DNA from: JB111 sp049856175
GTDB lineage: Bacteria > Actinomycetota > Actinomycetes > Actinomycetales > Actinomycetaceae
DNA: 64,000 bases
Assembly (NCBI RefSeq): GCF_049856175.1
Contig: NZ_JBNDNA010000009.1
Location: 121,320 to 185,319, forward strand
Reading direction: 5' to 3'
The notes below the pieces were generated by a model that made no database searches, was not told the origin of the DNA, and saw nothing but the letters and a program-made list of their open reading frames with translations. A program made the position numbers and the translations under genes. Below, one piece after another: positions 46,955-56,257 of this stretch (its first letter is position 1; every line of letters starts with the position of its first letter).

Positions 46955-48340
46955 ATGCCGACCGACGCTCAGGACGGCGCGGCGGATCCGGAGCTGCCGC
47001 GCGACGAGCCCTACCGACCCCGGCACCGCAAGCCTGCCCCCGCGCGGGCCAGGCGCCGCCGTGGACCGATCATCGCGGGCGCCGCGGCGGCCGTCGTCGC
47101 GGTGGGCATCGGGGCCGTCGCCGCGATGTACAACGACCTCCAGGGCAACATCACCACCGAGGACGTCGACCACCTGCTCGACGACGACGAGCGCCCGACC
47201 GTCCACGAGGACCCGGACGACCCCAACGCCGGCCAGGCGATGAACATCCTCGTCATGGGGTCCGACACCCGCGAGGGGGACAACGCCGCTCAGGGCGGCG
47301 AGGCCGACGTCGAGGGCATGCGCTCGGACACCACGATGATCCTGCACATCTCCTCGGACCGCGAACGGGTCGACGTCGTCTCGATCCCGCGCGACACCCT
47401 GGTCGACATCCCCTCCTGCACGCTCGAGGACGGCACCGAGACCGAGCCGGCCGAGCAGGCCATCTTCAACTCCGCCTTCCACACCGGCGGCCAGCACGGT
47501 GACGTCAGCGCCGCCGCCGCCTGCACGATCGCCACCGTCGAGGAGCTGACCGACGTCCGCATCGACGACTACATGGTCGTCGACTTCGCCGGGTTCATCG
47601 GCGTCGTCGAGGCCCTGGACGGGGTGCCGATGTACGTCGACGAGGAGATCGCCGACCCGGCCGCCGGCCTCGAGCTCGAGCAGGGCTGCCAGATCCTCGA
47701 CGGCGAGGAGGCGCTCGGCTACGCGCGCGCCCGCCAGACGCTCGGCGACGGCTCCGACATCTCCCGCATCGGCCGTCAGCAGCAGCTCGTGAGCGCCATC
47801 GCCCGCGACGTCCTGTCGAGTCGCGTGCTGTTCGACCTGCCGCGCCTGTACTCGGTGCTCGACGCCGGCACCCAGACGCTCACCACCTCCCCGGAGTTCG
47901 GCAGCATCCGGAACCTCGCCGGGCTCGCCGTGTCGCTGCGTGGCCTCGAGGGCGAGAACATCGGGTTCCTCACGATGCCCTGGGAGCCCGCGGGCTACCG
48001 CGTGACGGCGACCGAGGAGGCCGAGGACGTCTGGGCCGCCCTGCGCGAGGACGAGCCCGTCACGAACGCCACCGTGGCGGCGGACCCCGAGCTCGGCGGC
48101 GGGGCCGAGGAGTCCGAGTCCGGCGAGGCGGCGTCCGACGGCGCGGCGCCCGAGGACACCGGCACGGCGATCGGCACCGGCGGCGAGATCGCCCAGGAGG
48201 CCCGCGACGCGGCCCGGGCCGAGGCCTCCCCGGAGGTTCCCACCGACGAGTCCGACGGCCTCGGCACGCCCGACGACGCGGCGCCGCCCGCGCCGACCGA
48301 CGAGCCGGAAGCTGCCCCCCTGCCCCCGTGCACACGCTGA
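46955..48340 (+). CDS. LytR-CpsA-Psr (LCP) glycopolymer ligase, copy 1
   Basis: 461 aa. A basic cytoplasmic N-terminus is followed by one membrane anchor at about 37-60. The extracellular LCP domain covers about 95-330, with NILVMGSDTREGD, RSDTTMILHISSDRERVDVVSIPRDT (catalytic Arg and Asp), YMVVDFAGFIGVVEALDGVPM and SRIGRQQQLV. LCP enzymes move lipid-linked polymers onto peptidoglycan. The C-terminal 90 residues are acidic low complexity. An upstream GTG (46946) is another possible start. It follows the GT2/DUF2304 pair, so it may attach the same polymer. Confidence 0.92.
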   Translation: MPTDAQDGAADPELPRDEPYRPRHRKPAPARARRRRGPIIAGAAAAVVAVGIGAVAAMYNDLQGNITTEDVDHLLDDDERPTVHEDPDDPNAGQAMNILVMGSDTREGDNAAQGGEADVEGMRSDTTMILHISSDRERVDVVSIPRDTLVDIPSCTLEDGTETEPAEQAIFNSAFHTGGQHGDVSAAAACTIATVEELTDVRIDDYMVVDFAGFIGVVEALDGVPMYVDEEIADPAAGLELEQGCQILDGEEALGYARARQTLGDGSDISRIGRQQQLVSAIARDVLSSRVLFDLPRLYSVLDAGTQTLTTSPEFGSIRNLAGLAVSLRGLEGENIGFLTMPWEPAGYRVTATEEAEDVWAALREDEPVTNATVAADPELGGGAEESESGEAASDGAAPEDTGTAIGTGGEIAQEARDAARAEASPEVPTDESDGLGTPDDAAPPAPTDEPEAAPLPPCTR

Positions 48341-48431
48341 CCGCCACCCGCCTCCCTCGGGGTGGTGCCACGGTTCCGGGCCTCCCCGCGCGTACGGTGC
48401 CTCTCGCTGGACGGACGACCGGGGGGACACG

Positions 48432-49829
48432 ATGAACGACGACGACCTTCCTCCGTCGTTCGCGCCCAGGAGCAAGCGTCGCCCAGCACGCCCGCGCGAG
48501 CAGCCGGAGGCGACCCGGCAGGTCGACGGCGCCGGGCGCCCGCCCGCTCCCCCGCGCCAGCCCACGGCCGATCGGTTCGACCGTCGACGCCCCCGGCCCG
48601 CTCCGACGGGCTCGCCGCGCCGCGCCCCCAGCGACCGCGCCGGCATCCCCGCGCGCGACGAGATCGGCGCCACCCGCACCGTGCCCGCCGCCGGGCGCGA
48701 GGCGCCCGGGCGTCCCTCGGCACCGCCGCCGGCCTACGCACCACCGTCGTACCGGCCGGCCTTTCACGGGGCGACCGACCCACGCCGCCCCGGGCCGGGC
48801 GAGGCACCGCCCCGGTACCCCGAAGATCCGGGACAGGCGCCTCCGCCACCCCCGCCGGGCCGCCCGCCGCGGCAGCGCCGGCGTCGCCGCCGGCCGGGCC
48901 GCGTCGTCGCGCTCTTCCTCGTTCTCCTCCTGGTCCTGGTGATCGCCTGGCCGGTCGGGCTCGCGATCTGGGCGGACGGACGCATCTCGCACACGGCCGC
49001 GCTGTCGGGCGCCGAGGACACCACCGGCACCACCTACCTCCTCGCGGGCACCGACTCCCGCGGCGGGGCGATCGACGACGGTGTGGAGGGCTCCCGCTCG
49101 GACTCGATCCTCGTGCTGCACGATCCCGAGTCGGGCACGCCCTCGCTGATCTCGCTGCCGCGCGACACCCTCGTCGAGATCCCCGGCCACGGCGACAACA
49201 AGCTCAACGCCGCCTACTCGCTCGGCGGCCCGGAGCTGCTCGTGGAGACCGTCGAGGGCCTCATGGAGCTCACCGTCGACCACTACGTCGAGATCGGCAT
49301 GTCCGGGCTGTCGGAGATCGTCGACTCCGTCGGCGGGGTCGAGCTGTGCCTCGACTACGACGTCGAGGACGACTTCTCCGGTCTCAGCTGGCAGGCGGGC
49401 TGCCACGTCTCCGACGGCGAGACCGCCCTCGCCTTCGCCCGGATGCGCTACTCCGACCCCACCGGGGACATCGGCCGCGGCATGCGCCAGCGCCAGGTGA
49501 TCGGCGCCATCGCCGACTCCGTGGCCACCCCCGGCACCCTGCTCGACCCGCGCAGGCACGTCTCGCTCGCCCGCACGGGCACCGACGTGCTCGTCACGGA
49601 CGAGGAGACCGGCATCGTCGACCTGGGCGGAATGGCGCTGGCGTTCCGCAGCGCCTCGGGCGGCGGGTTCGTCGGCGCACCGCCCGTCGCCGACCCCGCC
49701 TACCGCGCCGGCGGGCTGGGGGCGACCGTGCTGCTCGACGCCGACGCGCTGCCCGCGTGGCTGGAGTCCGTGCGGGAGGGGACGATCAGCCCGTCCGACC
49801 AGGAGCAGACGGACCCCGCGGGCGGATAG
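48432..49829 (+). CDS. LytR-CpsA-Psr (LCP) glycopolymer ligase, copy 2
   Basis: 465 aa. The first 155 residues are a Pro/Arg-rich cytoplasmic segment, unusually long for LCP proteins. One membrane helix follows at about 158-178 (VVALFLVLLLVLVIAWPVGL), then the LCP domain with YLLAGTDSRGG, RSDSILVLHDPESGTPSLISLPRDT, NAAYSLGGPELLVETVE and RQRQVIGAI. The key Arg and Asp residues are present. Adjacent LCP paralogues often share redundant functions. The Pro-rich head could be a phosphorylation or scaffold region, which is inferred. Confidence 0.92.
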   Translation: MNDDDLPPSFAPRSKRRPARPREQPEATRQVDGAGRPPAPPRQPTADRFDRRRPRPAPTGSPRRAPSDRAGIPARDEIGATRTVPAAGREAPGRPSAPPPAYAPPSYRPAFHGATDPRRPGPGEAPPRYPEDPGQAPPPPPPGRPPRQRRRRRRPGRVVALFLVLLLVLVIAWPVGLAIWADGRISHTAALSGAEDTTGTTYLLAGTDSRGGAIDDGVEGSRSDSILVLHDPESGTPSLISLPRDTLVEIPGHGDNKLNAAYSLGGPELLVETVEGLMELTVDHYVEIGMSGLSEIVDSVGGVELCLDYDVEDDFSGLSWQAGCHVSDGETALAFARMRYSDPTGDIGRGMRQRQVIGAIADSVATPGTLLDPRRHVSLARTGTDVLVTDEETGIVDLGGMALAFRSASGGGFVGAPPVADPAYRAGGLGATVLLDADALPAWLESVREGTISPSDQEQTDPAGG

Positions 49830-49873
49830 CGTCAGGGGTGCGCGACGCCCGGCTCGCGCGAGGAAGGACTGAG

Positions 49874-51037
49874 ATGACCACCGACCCGCACGAGGGCCCC
49901 GCCCCCGGGCGTCCCACCCCCGACGACGACGCCCGCCTGAGCGAGGAGGTCGACCGCGCCGGGCACCTGCTCGACGCCGGCGACCACGCCGGAGCCGTCA
50001 CCGCGCTGGGCGACGTCCTCGGCTGGGCCGAGTCCGTGTACGGCCCCGGCGACCCCGACGTGCTGCTCGTCCGGGGTGAGCTGGGTGGTGCGCTCGGGCG
50101 GCTCGGCCGGCACTACGAGGCCGTCGACGTCCTCGGTCCGGGGGTCGTCCTCGCGCGCGAGCTGGGACCCGAGGACGCCGAGACCCGCGCCGGGCTCGTC
50201 ACGGCCCTCATCTCCGCGCTCGAGGCCTCGGGCCGCGGCCACGAGACGCCGTCCCTCGAGCACGAGCTCGCTCAGGTCGGCGGGCCGGACGCCGGGTCCG
50301 ACGCCGGGTCGGACACCGGGTCGCACGAGCAGACGGACGAGCAGGGGGCCGACGCGGAGGCCCCCCTGGCCGACGACCTGCGCCGGGCCGCGACCGACGG
50401 CGCCGGGGTCGACGACGCCGAGGCACTCGTGGCCCGGGCCGACACCCCGGCCGATCGGCAGCTGCTGCCCGACGCGCTGCTCGTCCTCGCCGAGGCCCGC
50501 ACGCGCGCGGAGGACCCCGAGGGCGCCGTGGACGCGTACGCCCGCCGCGCGGAGGTCGTCGCCGCGCTCGACGGTCCGACGTCGGGCACCGCGCTGCGGG
50601 CCGGCGCCCGGCACGTGACGGCGCTCGTCGAGGCCGGTCGCCTGGACGAGGCGCTCGACGCGAACATGTTCCTCGGCCGGGACGCCCGCCGCTACCGCCC
50701 CGACGACCTCGAGCTCGCGGACGTCGCGACCGCCCGCAGCGCGGACCTGCTCGCGGCCAAGGGCAGGTTCGAGGAGGCCCGCCAGGTGTTCGCCGAGCTC
50801 GTCGCGCTGCGCACCGGGCGGCCCGACGTCGGCCCGGAGCACCTGTCCACGCTCGACGCGCGCCATCGCGAGGCGTGGGCGACCCTCGAGGTCGATCCCG
50901 CCCGGGCGCTCGAGCAGTTCGAGGCACTGACGGCGGACCTCGAGCGGCTCGTGCCCCCCGACCACCCGCTCGTCGGGCAGGCCGCCAACGGCACCGAGGA
51001 GGCTCGGGGCGACCTCGCGGCGGGCCCGCAGGCGTAG
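49874..51037 (+). CDS. Tetratricopeptide-like protein
   Basis: 387 aa, soluble and acidic. Helical pairs with TPR periodicity are seen at residues about 25-125 (AGHLLDAGDHAGAVTALGDVL, LGGALGRLGRHYEAVDVL) and about 200-340 (ARTRAEDPEGAVDAYARRAEVV, DLLAAKGRFEEARQVFAELV). A Gly/Asp/Ser-rich linker at about 136-155 (DAGSDAGSDTGS) separates the two halves. ATG has GAAGGACTG upstream. No enzymatic motif is present; a scaffold role is likely but partner and pathway are unknown. Confidence 0.75.
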   Translation: MTTDPHEGPAPGRPTPDDDARLSEEVDRAGHLLDAGDHAGAVTALGDVLGWAESVYGPGDPDVLLVRGELGGALGRLGRHYEAVDVLGPGVVLARELGPEDAETRAGLVTALISALEASGRGHETPSLEHELAQVGGPDAGSDAGSDTGSHEQTDEQGADAEAPLADDLRRAATDGAGVDDAEALVARADTPADRQLLPDALLVLAEARTRAEDPEGAVDAYARRAEVVAALDGPTSGTALRAGARHVTALVEAGRLDEALDANMFLGRDARRYRPDDLELADVATARSADLLAAKGRFEEARQVFAELVALRTGRPDVGPEHLSTLDARHREAWATLEVDPARALEQFEALTADLERLVPPDHPLVGQAANGTEEARGDLAAGPQA

Positions 51038-51040
51038 CTC

Positions 51041-51568
51041 CTAGGCCCGGTCCTCGCCCTGCTCGGCGGTCAGGGAGGCCCGCAGCCGCACTCCCCTGGC
51101 GCGCGCGGAGTCGGCGAGGTCGGCCTGGAGATCGACCATCCGTTCGCGGAGCTCCTCGGCGCGCGCGCCCTCGCCGGCCCCGAGGATCCGGGCGGCGAGC
51201 AGGCCGGCGTTACGGGCCCCGCCGATCGAGACCGTCGCGACGGGCACGCCCGCCGGCATCTGGACGATCGACAGCAGGGAGTCCATGCCGTCGAGGTGAG
51301 CCAGCGGCACGGGGACCCCGATCACCGGCAGCGGCGTGACGGCGGCGAGCATCCCGGGCAGGTGCGCGGCCCCGCCCGCGCCGGCCACGATCACGCGCAG
51401 CCCGCGCCGGGCCGCGGTGCGCCCGTACTCGATCATCTCGTCCGGCATGCGGTGCGCGGAGACGACGTCGACCTCGTGGGTCACGCCGAGCTCGTCGAGC
51501 GCGACCGCCGCGGCCGACATCACGCGCCAGTCCGAGTCCGACCCCATGACGATCCCGACCTCGACCAT
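51041..51568 (-). CDS. purE: N5-carboxyaminoimidazole ribonucleotide mutase
   Basis: 175 aa, normal length. PurE moves the carboxylate of N5-CAIR to C4 in purine synthesis. Signatures are IVMGSDSDWRVM (residues 6-17), VVSAHRMPDEM with the catalytic His, VIVAGAGGAAHLPGMLA, TPLPVIGVPV and SIGGARNAGLLA. It lies 109 bases downstream of purK on the same strand. It is de novo synthesis, separate from the catabolic island. Confidence 0.96.
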   Translation of the reverse strand: MVEVGIVMGSDSDWRVMSAAAVALDELGVTHEVDVVSAHRMPDEMIEYGRTAARRGLRVIVAGAGGAAHLPGMLAAVTPLPVIGVPVPLAHLDGMDSLLSIVQMPAGVPVATVSIGGARNAGLLAARILGAGEGARAEELRERMVDLQADLADSARARGVRLRASLTAEQGEDRA

Positions 51569-51677
51569 GCTCACTCCCCGGTCCCGTGACGGCCGGCGGC
51601 TCCGGCCCGCGGCCATCCTCCCACCGCGGCCGGCCCCGGCGGCGCGTCCCGACCACTGCGTGGCCGCCTGCGCCGGC

Positions 51678-52856
51678 TCAGCCGCGGTGGAGCAGGTCGA
51701 CGGCGGCACGGGCGGACACGAGCAGCGCCTCGTGCCGCTCGCCGACCTCGGTGACGTGCCCGAGCTTGCGGCCGGGGCGCACCTCCTTGCCGTAGAGGTG
51801 CACCTTCGCGCGCGGGTGCCCGGCCAGCACCGCCGGGTACGCGGCGGCCGGGTCGGGCCGCTCGGCGCCGAGCAGGTTGACCATGACCGCGGCGGGGGCG
51901 AGCGCCGACGGATCGCCCAGCGGAAGGTCGAGGACCGCCCGCAGGTGCTGCTCGAACTGGCTGGTCACGGCGCCGTCGATCGTCCAGTGCCCCGAGTTGT
52001 GGGGGCGCATGGCGAGCTCGTTGACGAGCAGCCGCTCGCCGCCGCCCTCGACCGGTGCCACGAACAGCTCGACGGCGAGGACCCCGGTCACGCCGAGGCC
52101 GGTCGCGACGCGCTCGGCGATGGCACGGCCCTGCTCCGCAAGCTCCGCGGGCAGCCCGGGGGCTGGGGCGAGGACCTCGGCGCACACCCCACCGCGCTGC
52201 CGCGTCTCGACCACCGGCCAGCTGCGCACGTCACCGGGCCCACCGGACCCGCCGGGCGCGTCGCCACCCGGCCGGCGCGCGGTCAGCGCCGCGAGCTCGC
52301 GGACGAACGGCACCTTCTCCTCGACGAGGAGCCGCCTGCCGGGCGCGAGGTCGTCGAGCCAGTCCGCGACGTCGTCGGGGGTGGCGACGACCCGCACGCC
52401 CTTGCCGTCGTAGCCCCCGCGGGCGGTCTTGACGACGACCGGCCCGCCGGCCTCGGCGATCGCGGCGGCGACCCCGGCGGCGTCGGCGGCGGTCGTCCAC
52501 CAGGGCCACGGGACGCCGAGCTCACCGAGCCGCTCGCGCATGGCGATCTTGTCCTGCGCGTGCAGCAGGGCGGCGGGACCGGGCCGCACCGGCACGCCCG
52601 AGGCAGCGACCGCGTCCAGCACCTCGGCGGGCACGTGCTCGTGCTCGAACGTGAGGACGTCCGCACCCTCGACGAGGCGCCGCACGGCCTGAAGGTCGTC
52701 GGCCCGGCCGACGACCGAGTCCGGTACCACCTGCGCGGTCGGCGCGTCGGCCGACTCGACGAGGACCCGTAGGTGCACGTCGAGGGCGAGCGCCGCCGGT
52801 GCCATCATGCGGGCGAGCTGCCCACCGCCGATCACGGCCACGGTCCGTCTGGTCAC
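51678..52856 (-). CDS. purK: N5-carboxyaminoimidazole ribonucleotide synthetase
   Basis: 392 aa ATP-grasp enzyme, start GTG 52856. It carboxylates AIR with ATP and bicarbonate. N-terminal VAVIGGGQLARMMAPAALAL, FEHEHVPAEVLD, the ATP-grasp segment VVVKTARGGYDGKGV, VEEKVPFVRELAAL, VLAVELFV and NELAMRPHNSGHWTIDGAVTSQFEQH (metal site) are all present. An Arg/Gly/Pro-rich insertion of about 15 residues follows ALTARRPGGDAPG. It is divergent from the GtrA-type gene. Confidence 0.96.
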   Translation of the reverse strand: MTRRTVAVIGGGQLARMMAPAALALDVHLRVLVESADAPTAQVVPDSVVGRADDLQAVRRLVEGADVLTFEHEHVPAEVLDAVAASGVPVRPGPAALLHAQDKIAMRERLGELGVPWPWWTTAADAAGVAAAIAEAGGPVVVKTARGGYDGKGVRVVATPDDVADWLDDLAPGRRLLVEEKVPFVRELAALTARRPGGDAPGGSGGPGDVRSWPVVETRQRGGVCAEVLAPAPGLPAELAEQGRAIAERVATGLGVTGVLAVELFVAPVEGGGERLLVNELAMRPHNSGHWTIDGAVTSQFEQHLRAVLDLPLGDPSALAPAAVMVNLLGAERPDPAAAYPAVLAGHPRAKVHLYGKEVRPGRKLGHVTEVGERHEALLVSARAAVDLLHRG

Positions 52857-52932
52857 GAGGATCCACCCTAGACGGTGCGAACTCCCCCACCCCGACCCCA
52901 CCGGCGCGGCCCACCCGACCTAGGGTTGTCCG

Positions 52933-53550
52933 GTGCGACGCCTCATCGACCTGCTCCTGCGCGGCCAGACCTGGCGCCAGTGGTGGATCGAGCTGATCCG
53001 GTTCTGCACCGTGGGCCTGTCGGCGTTCGTCGTCGACATCGGCCTGTTCAACCTGCTGCGCTTCGGCCCCGGCGAGCTCCTCGGCGACCGGCCGCTGACC
53101 GCGAAGGTCGTCTCGGTGTCCGTGTCGATCGTCGTGGCGTGGATCGGCAACCGCCTGTGGACGTTCCGGGAGAAGCGCCGCGCGGCCGCCCACCGCGAGG
53201 CCCTGATGTTCGTGCTGGTCAACATCGGCGGGATGCTCGTGGCCGTGGGCTGCCTGGCGTTCTCCCACTACGTGCTGGGGCTGACCTCGCCGCTCGCGGA
53301 CAACATCTCCGCCAACGGGGTCGGTCTCGTCCTCGGCACCGCGTTCCGTTACGTCTGCTACCGGTACGTCGTCTTCACCGAGGACCACACGGCCGACGGC
53401 CCTCCCGACACCACCACCCCCGACGACGAGGCGGTCGCCTCAGCGGCCGGCCCGCTCCCGCCCCTGCACGCGCACGACCCCCGCGGCGAGCAGCACCTGC
53501 GCGGCGACGTAGGTGGCCATCACCCACATGCCGTGGCCCGGAAGGTCTAG
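52933..53550 (+). CDS. GtrA-family membrane protein
   Basis: 205 aa from a GTG. Four membrane segments lie between residues 20 and 145, with the GtrA motifs LIRFCTVGLSAFVVDIGLFNLL, VVAWIGNRLWTFRE and FRYVCYRYVVF. GtrA proteins help flip polyprenyl-linked sugars or act in cell-wall glycan assembly. The last 50 residues are His/Pro-rich and overlap the convergent YhhN-family gene by 111 bases, so a shorter native C-terminus is possible if the frame was extended by mutation of an earlier stop. Confidence 0.85.
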   Translation: MRRLIDLLLRGQTWRQWWIELIRFCTVGLSAFVVDIGLFNLLRFGPGELLGDRPLTAKVVSVSVSIVVAWIGNRLWTFREKRRAAAHREALMFVLVNIGGMLVAVGCLAFSHYVLGLTSPLADNISANGVGLVLGTAFRYVCYRYVVFTEDHTADGPPDTTTPDDEAVASAAGPLPPLHAHDPRGEQHLRGDVGGHHPHAVARKV

Positions 53551-54150
53551 TCCGGCGAACGTGCGCAGGGCGAGCAGCGAGTCGGAGACGATGTACACGA
53601 GGGCGCCGACGGCGGCGGCCGTCCCGAGGGCCGGGGCCAGCAGCGCCGTCCCGATGATCGCCGCCGCGTAGGCCACGACGGCCGGCAGGAGGCTGCCGGC
53701 GCCCTGCGCGCAGAGGATGACGAGCACGACCCCGTACCCGAGGAACGGCAGCACGAGCGCGGGCGAGCTCCACACGGGTGTGCTCCGGCGCCGCGGCCAC
53801 AGCGCGATGAGCCAGCACACGTGGGCCAGGAGGAACAGGACGAGCATCGCCTCGAAGCCCCCGACGTCCAGGAACCGGGGCACGAGGTCGCCGCCCCAGG
53901 ACAGGGCGAGGGCGGCGAGCGCCCAGGAGGTCGTGCGCGACCGGGGCGCCGGGGTCAGGGCGAGGACGGCGAGCAGCAGGGGCGGAAGGATGAGCGGCTG
54001 GGTGACCTCCCGCAGGATCGCCGGGCCGGTCAGCTGGGCGACCAGGTGGACGAGCGTGACGACGACCAGGACCACCGTGGCGACCATCGCCGTGGTGACC
54101 GCCGCGGGCGACGGGCCGCGACGTCGTCCCGTCGGCGCGGGGACGGTCAC
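53440..54150 (-). CDS. YhhN-family membrane protein (lysoplasmalogenase-like)
   Basis: 236 aa with about eight membrane helices. YhhN/TMEM86 signatures are QPLILPPLLLAVLAL, the WGGDLVPRFL segment with its conserved Asp, and YIVSDSLLALRTF with the second conserved Asp. TMEM86-type enzymes hydrolyse lysoplasmalogen; activity in this organism is inferred. The ATG overlaps the stop of the upstream histidine kinase by four bases. The 3' end lies inside the GtrA gene on the other strand. Confidence 0.82.
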   Translation of the reverse strand: MTVPAPTGRRRGPSPAAVTTAMVATVVLVVVTLVHLVAQLTGPAILREVTQPLILPPLLLAVLALTPAPRSRTTSWALAALALSWGGDLVPRFLDVGGFEAMLVLFLLAHVCWLIALWPRRRSTPVWSSPALVLPFLGYGVVLVILCAQGAGSLLPAVVAYAAAIIGTALLAPALGTAAAVGALVYIVSDSLLALRTFAGLDLPGHGMWVMATYVAAQVLLAAGVVRVQGRERAGR

Positions 54151-55469
54151 CGCCTCCCTCGCCGGCGCCCGACCGAGACGAGCGCGCCCTGCGGGAGCAC
54201 GGCCTCCGGCGTGAGCTCGCGCGGGACGGCGTGCACGAACACCCGGAAGATCGGCGGGCGGCGCTGCGTGAGCTCGAGCCGTCCGCCGTCCGCCGCGACG
54301 AGCTCGCGCGCGAGCGCCAGCCCGAGGCCCGTGCCGGCACCGCCGGAGACGTGCTTGGTGAAGATCTCGGGGGCCAGCTCGTCGGTGACCCCCTCACCCT
54401 GGTCCGCAACGTCGATGAACACTCCCTTGGCGCCCGAGGCCGAGCGGGTGGTGATCGTCGTCGTCCCGGCCCCGTACTTCAGCGAGTTCTCGATGAGCGT
54501 GGCGAGCACCTGGGACAGGGAGCCGGGCGTGACGAGGACCGGCATGTCGACGTCGTCGGAGAAGGTGAGCTCGCGGCCGGCGGCCACGAACGTCTGGTGC
54601 CACTCCTCGTCCTGCTGGGCGAAGATCTCGTCGAGGTTGACGACCTCGGTCGAGCCGCCGCCTGCCGAGCGCGACGTCCTCAGGAGGTCGTCGACGACCC
54701 CGGTGAGCCGTTCGACCTGCTCGAGCGACCGGCGCGCCTCCTCGCGGACCTCCTCCTGCTCGGCGGTCATCTCGATCTCCTCGAGGCGCATGGACAGGGC
54801 GGTCAGCGGCGTGCGCAGCTGGTGGGAGGCGTCCGCGGCGAACTGGCGCTCGGCGGCGAGTCGGCCCGCCATCCGGTCCGAGGTTCGCACGAGCTCGGCG
54901 GAGACGAGGTCGATCTCCTCGATGCCGGAGACCTGGATGCGCGGACGCACCTGGCCCGAACCGATCTGCTCGGCGGAGGCGGCCAGGTAGATGAGCGGCG
55001 CGGACAGGCGGCGGGCGAGCCGGGAGCCGATCGCGACGGCGATGCCCAGCGCCATCATCGACGTGACCGCGATGATGCCGACGACCTGCAGGACCCGGAA
55101 CCACACGTGGGCGATGGCGATCTCCATGATCACCTCGGCGCCGGACGGGGTCCGGCTCACCGACCGCATGACGTCACCCTCGATGTCCGGCCCCGCACGA
55201 TAGATCTCACCGTCGGGGCTGCGCACGACGATGTTCGCCTCGATGTTGCTGTCCCCGCCCACCCAGGCGATGAGCATGTCGTTGTCGAGCCCCTCGTCCG
55301 TGGCGATCCGGCGCTCGACCGACCGGGACAGCGAGGAGTTGCGCAGGTCGAGGGTCGCGCGCTGGTCGCCCCAGATCATCGCCCCCCCGAAGACCGCCAG
55401 CGGCGCGCCGACGACCACGACGGCCACCGTCACCGCCACGACGATCATGCGGATCGCGCGGCGGCGCAC
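54147..55469 (-). CDS. Membrane sensor histidine kinase
   Basis: 440 aa. One helix at about 8-30, an extracytoplasmic sensor to about 120, a second helix (VVGIIAVTSMMALGIAVAIG), a HAMP region, the HisKA box FAADASHQLRTPLTALSMRL with the phospho-His, and a HATPase domain with N-box ENSLKYGAG and G-boxes (DQGEGVTDEL, GGAGTGLGLAL). It follows the response-regulator gene with a one-base gap and overlaps the YhhN gene. The signal is not visible from sequence. Confidence 0.93.
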   Translation of the reverse strand: MRRRAIRMIVVAVTVAVVVVGAPLAVFGGAMIWGDQRATLDLRNSSLSRSVERRIATDEGLDNDMLIAWVGGDSNIEANIVVRSPDGEIYRAGPDIEGDVMRSVSRTPSGAEVIMEIAIAHVWFRVLQVVGIIAVTSMMALGIAVAIGSRLARRLSAPLIYLAASAEQIGSGQVRPRIQVSGIEEIDLVSAELVRTSDRMAGRLAAERQFAADASHQLRTPLTALSMRLEEIEMTAEQEEVREEARRSLEQVERLTGVVDDLLRTSRSAGGGSTEVVNLDEIFAQQDEEWHQTFVAAGRELTFSDDVDMPVLVTPGSLSQVLATLIENSLKYGAGTTTITTRSASGAKGVFIDVADQGEGVTDELAPEIFTKHVSGGAGTGLGLALARELVAADGGRLELTQRRPPIFRVFVHAVPRELTPEAVLPQGALVSVGRRRGRR

Positions 55470-55470
55470 A

Positions 55471-56157
55471 TCACCCTCCGGATGTCTCGAACCGGAAGCC
55501 GATGGCGCGCACCGTGGTGATGTACCGCGGCTGGTCGGCCGAGTCGCCGAGCTTGCGGCGCAACCAGGAGACGTGCATGTCGAGGGTCTTGGTGGAACCC
55601 GTGGGGTCGGTCCCCCAGACCTCCTGCATGATCGCCTCGCGCGTGACGACGGACCCGGCGTCGCGCACCAGCACGCGCAGGAGCTCGAACTCCTTGGCGG
55701 TCAGGTGCATCTCGCGGGTCCCGCGGAAGGCGCGGTGGGCGGCGACGTCGACCCGGACGTCCTGCGCGACCAGCTCGTCCTCCTCGGTGATGTCCCCGCC
55801 GGCACGGCGCAGGAGTGCCCGCACGCGGGCGAGGAGCTCGGCGAGGCGGAAGGGCTTGGTGACGTAGTCGTCGGCCCCCGCGTCGAGCCCGACGACGAGG
55901 TCGACCTCGTCGGCCCGGGCGGTGAGCACGAGGATCGGCACGGTCAGCCCGCGCGAGCGGATGGCACGTGCGACGTCGAGTCCGTCCATGTCCGGCAGCC
56001 CGAGGTCGAGGACGACGAGGTCGGCGCCCTGCCCCACGTCCTCCAGGGCCGCCCCACCGGTGGTGTGGGAGCGGACCTCGTAGCCCTCCCGGCCGAGGGC
56101 GCGGGCGAGCGGTTCGGCGATCGCAGGGTCGTCCTCGACGAGCAGCACGTCAGTCAC
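55471..56157 (-). CDS. OmpR/PhoB-type response regulator
   Basis: 228 aa from a GTG. The receiver domain at 1-115 has VEDDP, phospho-acceptor Asp in LVVLDLGLPDMDGLDVA and Lys in YVTKPFRLAEL. A winged-helix effector domain at about 128-225 contains LTAKEFELLRVLVRDAGSVV and MHVSWLRRKLGDSA. It is first in the regulator-kinase-YhhN operon. The short 100-base space upstream holds no clear promoter. Confidence 0.95.
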   Translation of the reverse strand: MTDVLLVEDDPAIAEPLARALGREGYEVRSHTTGGAALEDVGQGADLVVLDLGLPDMDGLDVARAIRSRGLTVPILVLTARADEVDLVVGLDAGADDYVTKPFRLAELLARVRALLRRAGGDITEEDELVAQDVRVDVAAHRAFRGTREMHLTAKEFELLRVLVRDAGSVVTREAIMQEVWGTDPTGSTKTLDMHVSWLRRKLGDSADQPRYITTVRAIGFRFETSGG

Positions 56158-56257
56158 ATCGACATCGTAGGCGTAATCGTCAACGTTTGGTCAAGTCGAC
56201 GGGTCACGGGCCTTCCGCGAGGTCGCGGCGACGGCGCCGAGGAGCCCGGGAAACCGG

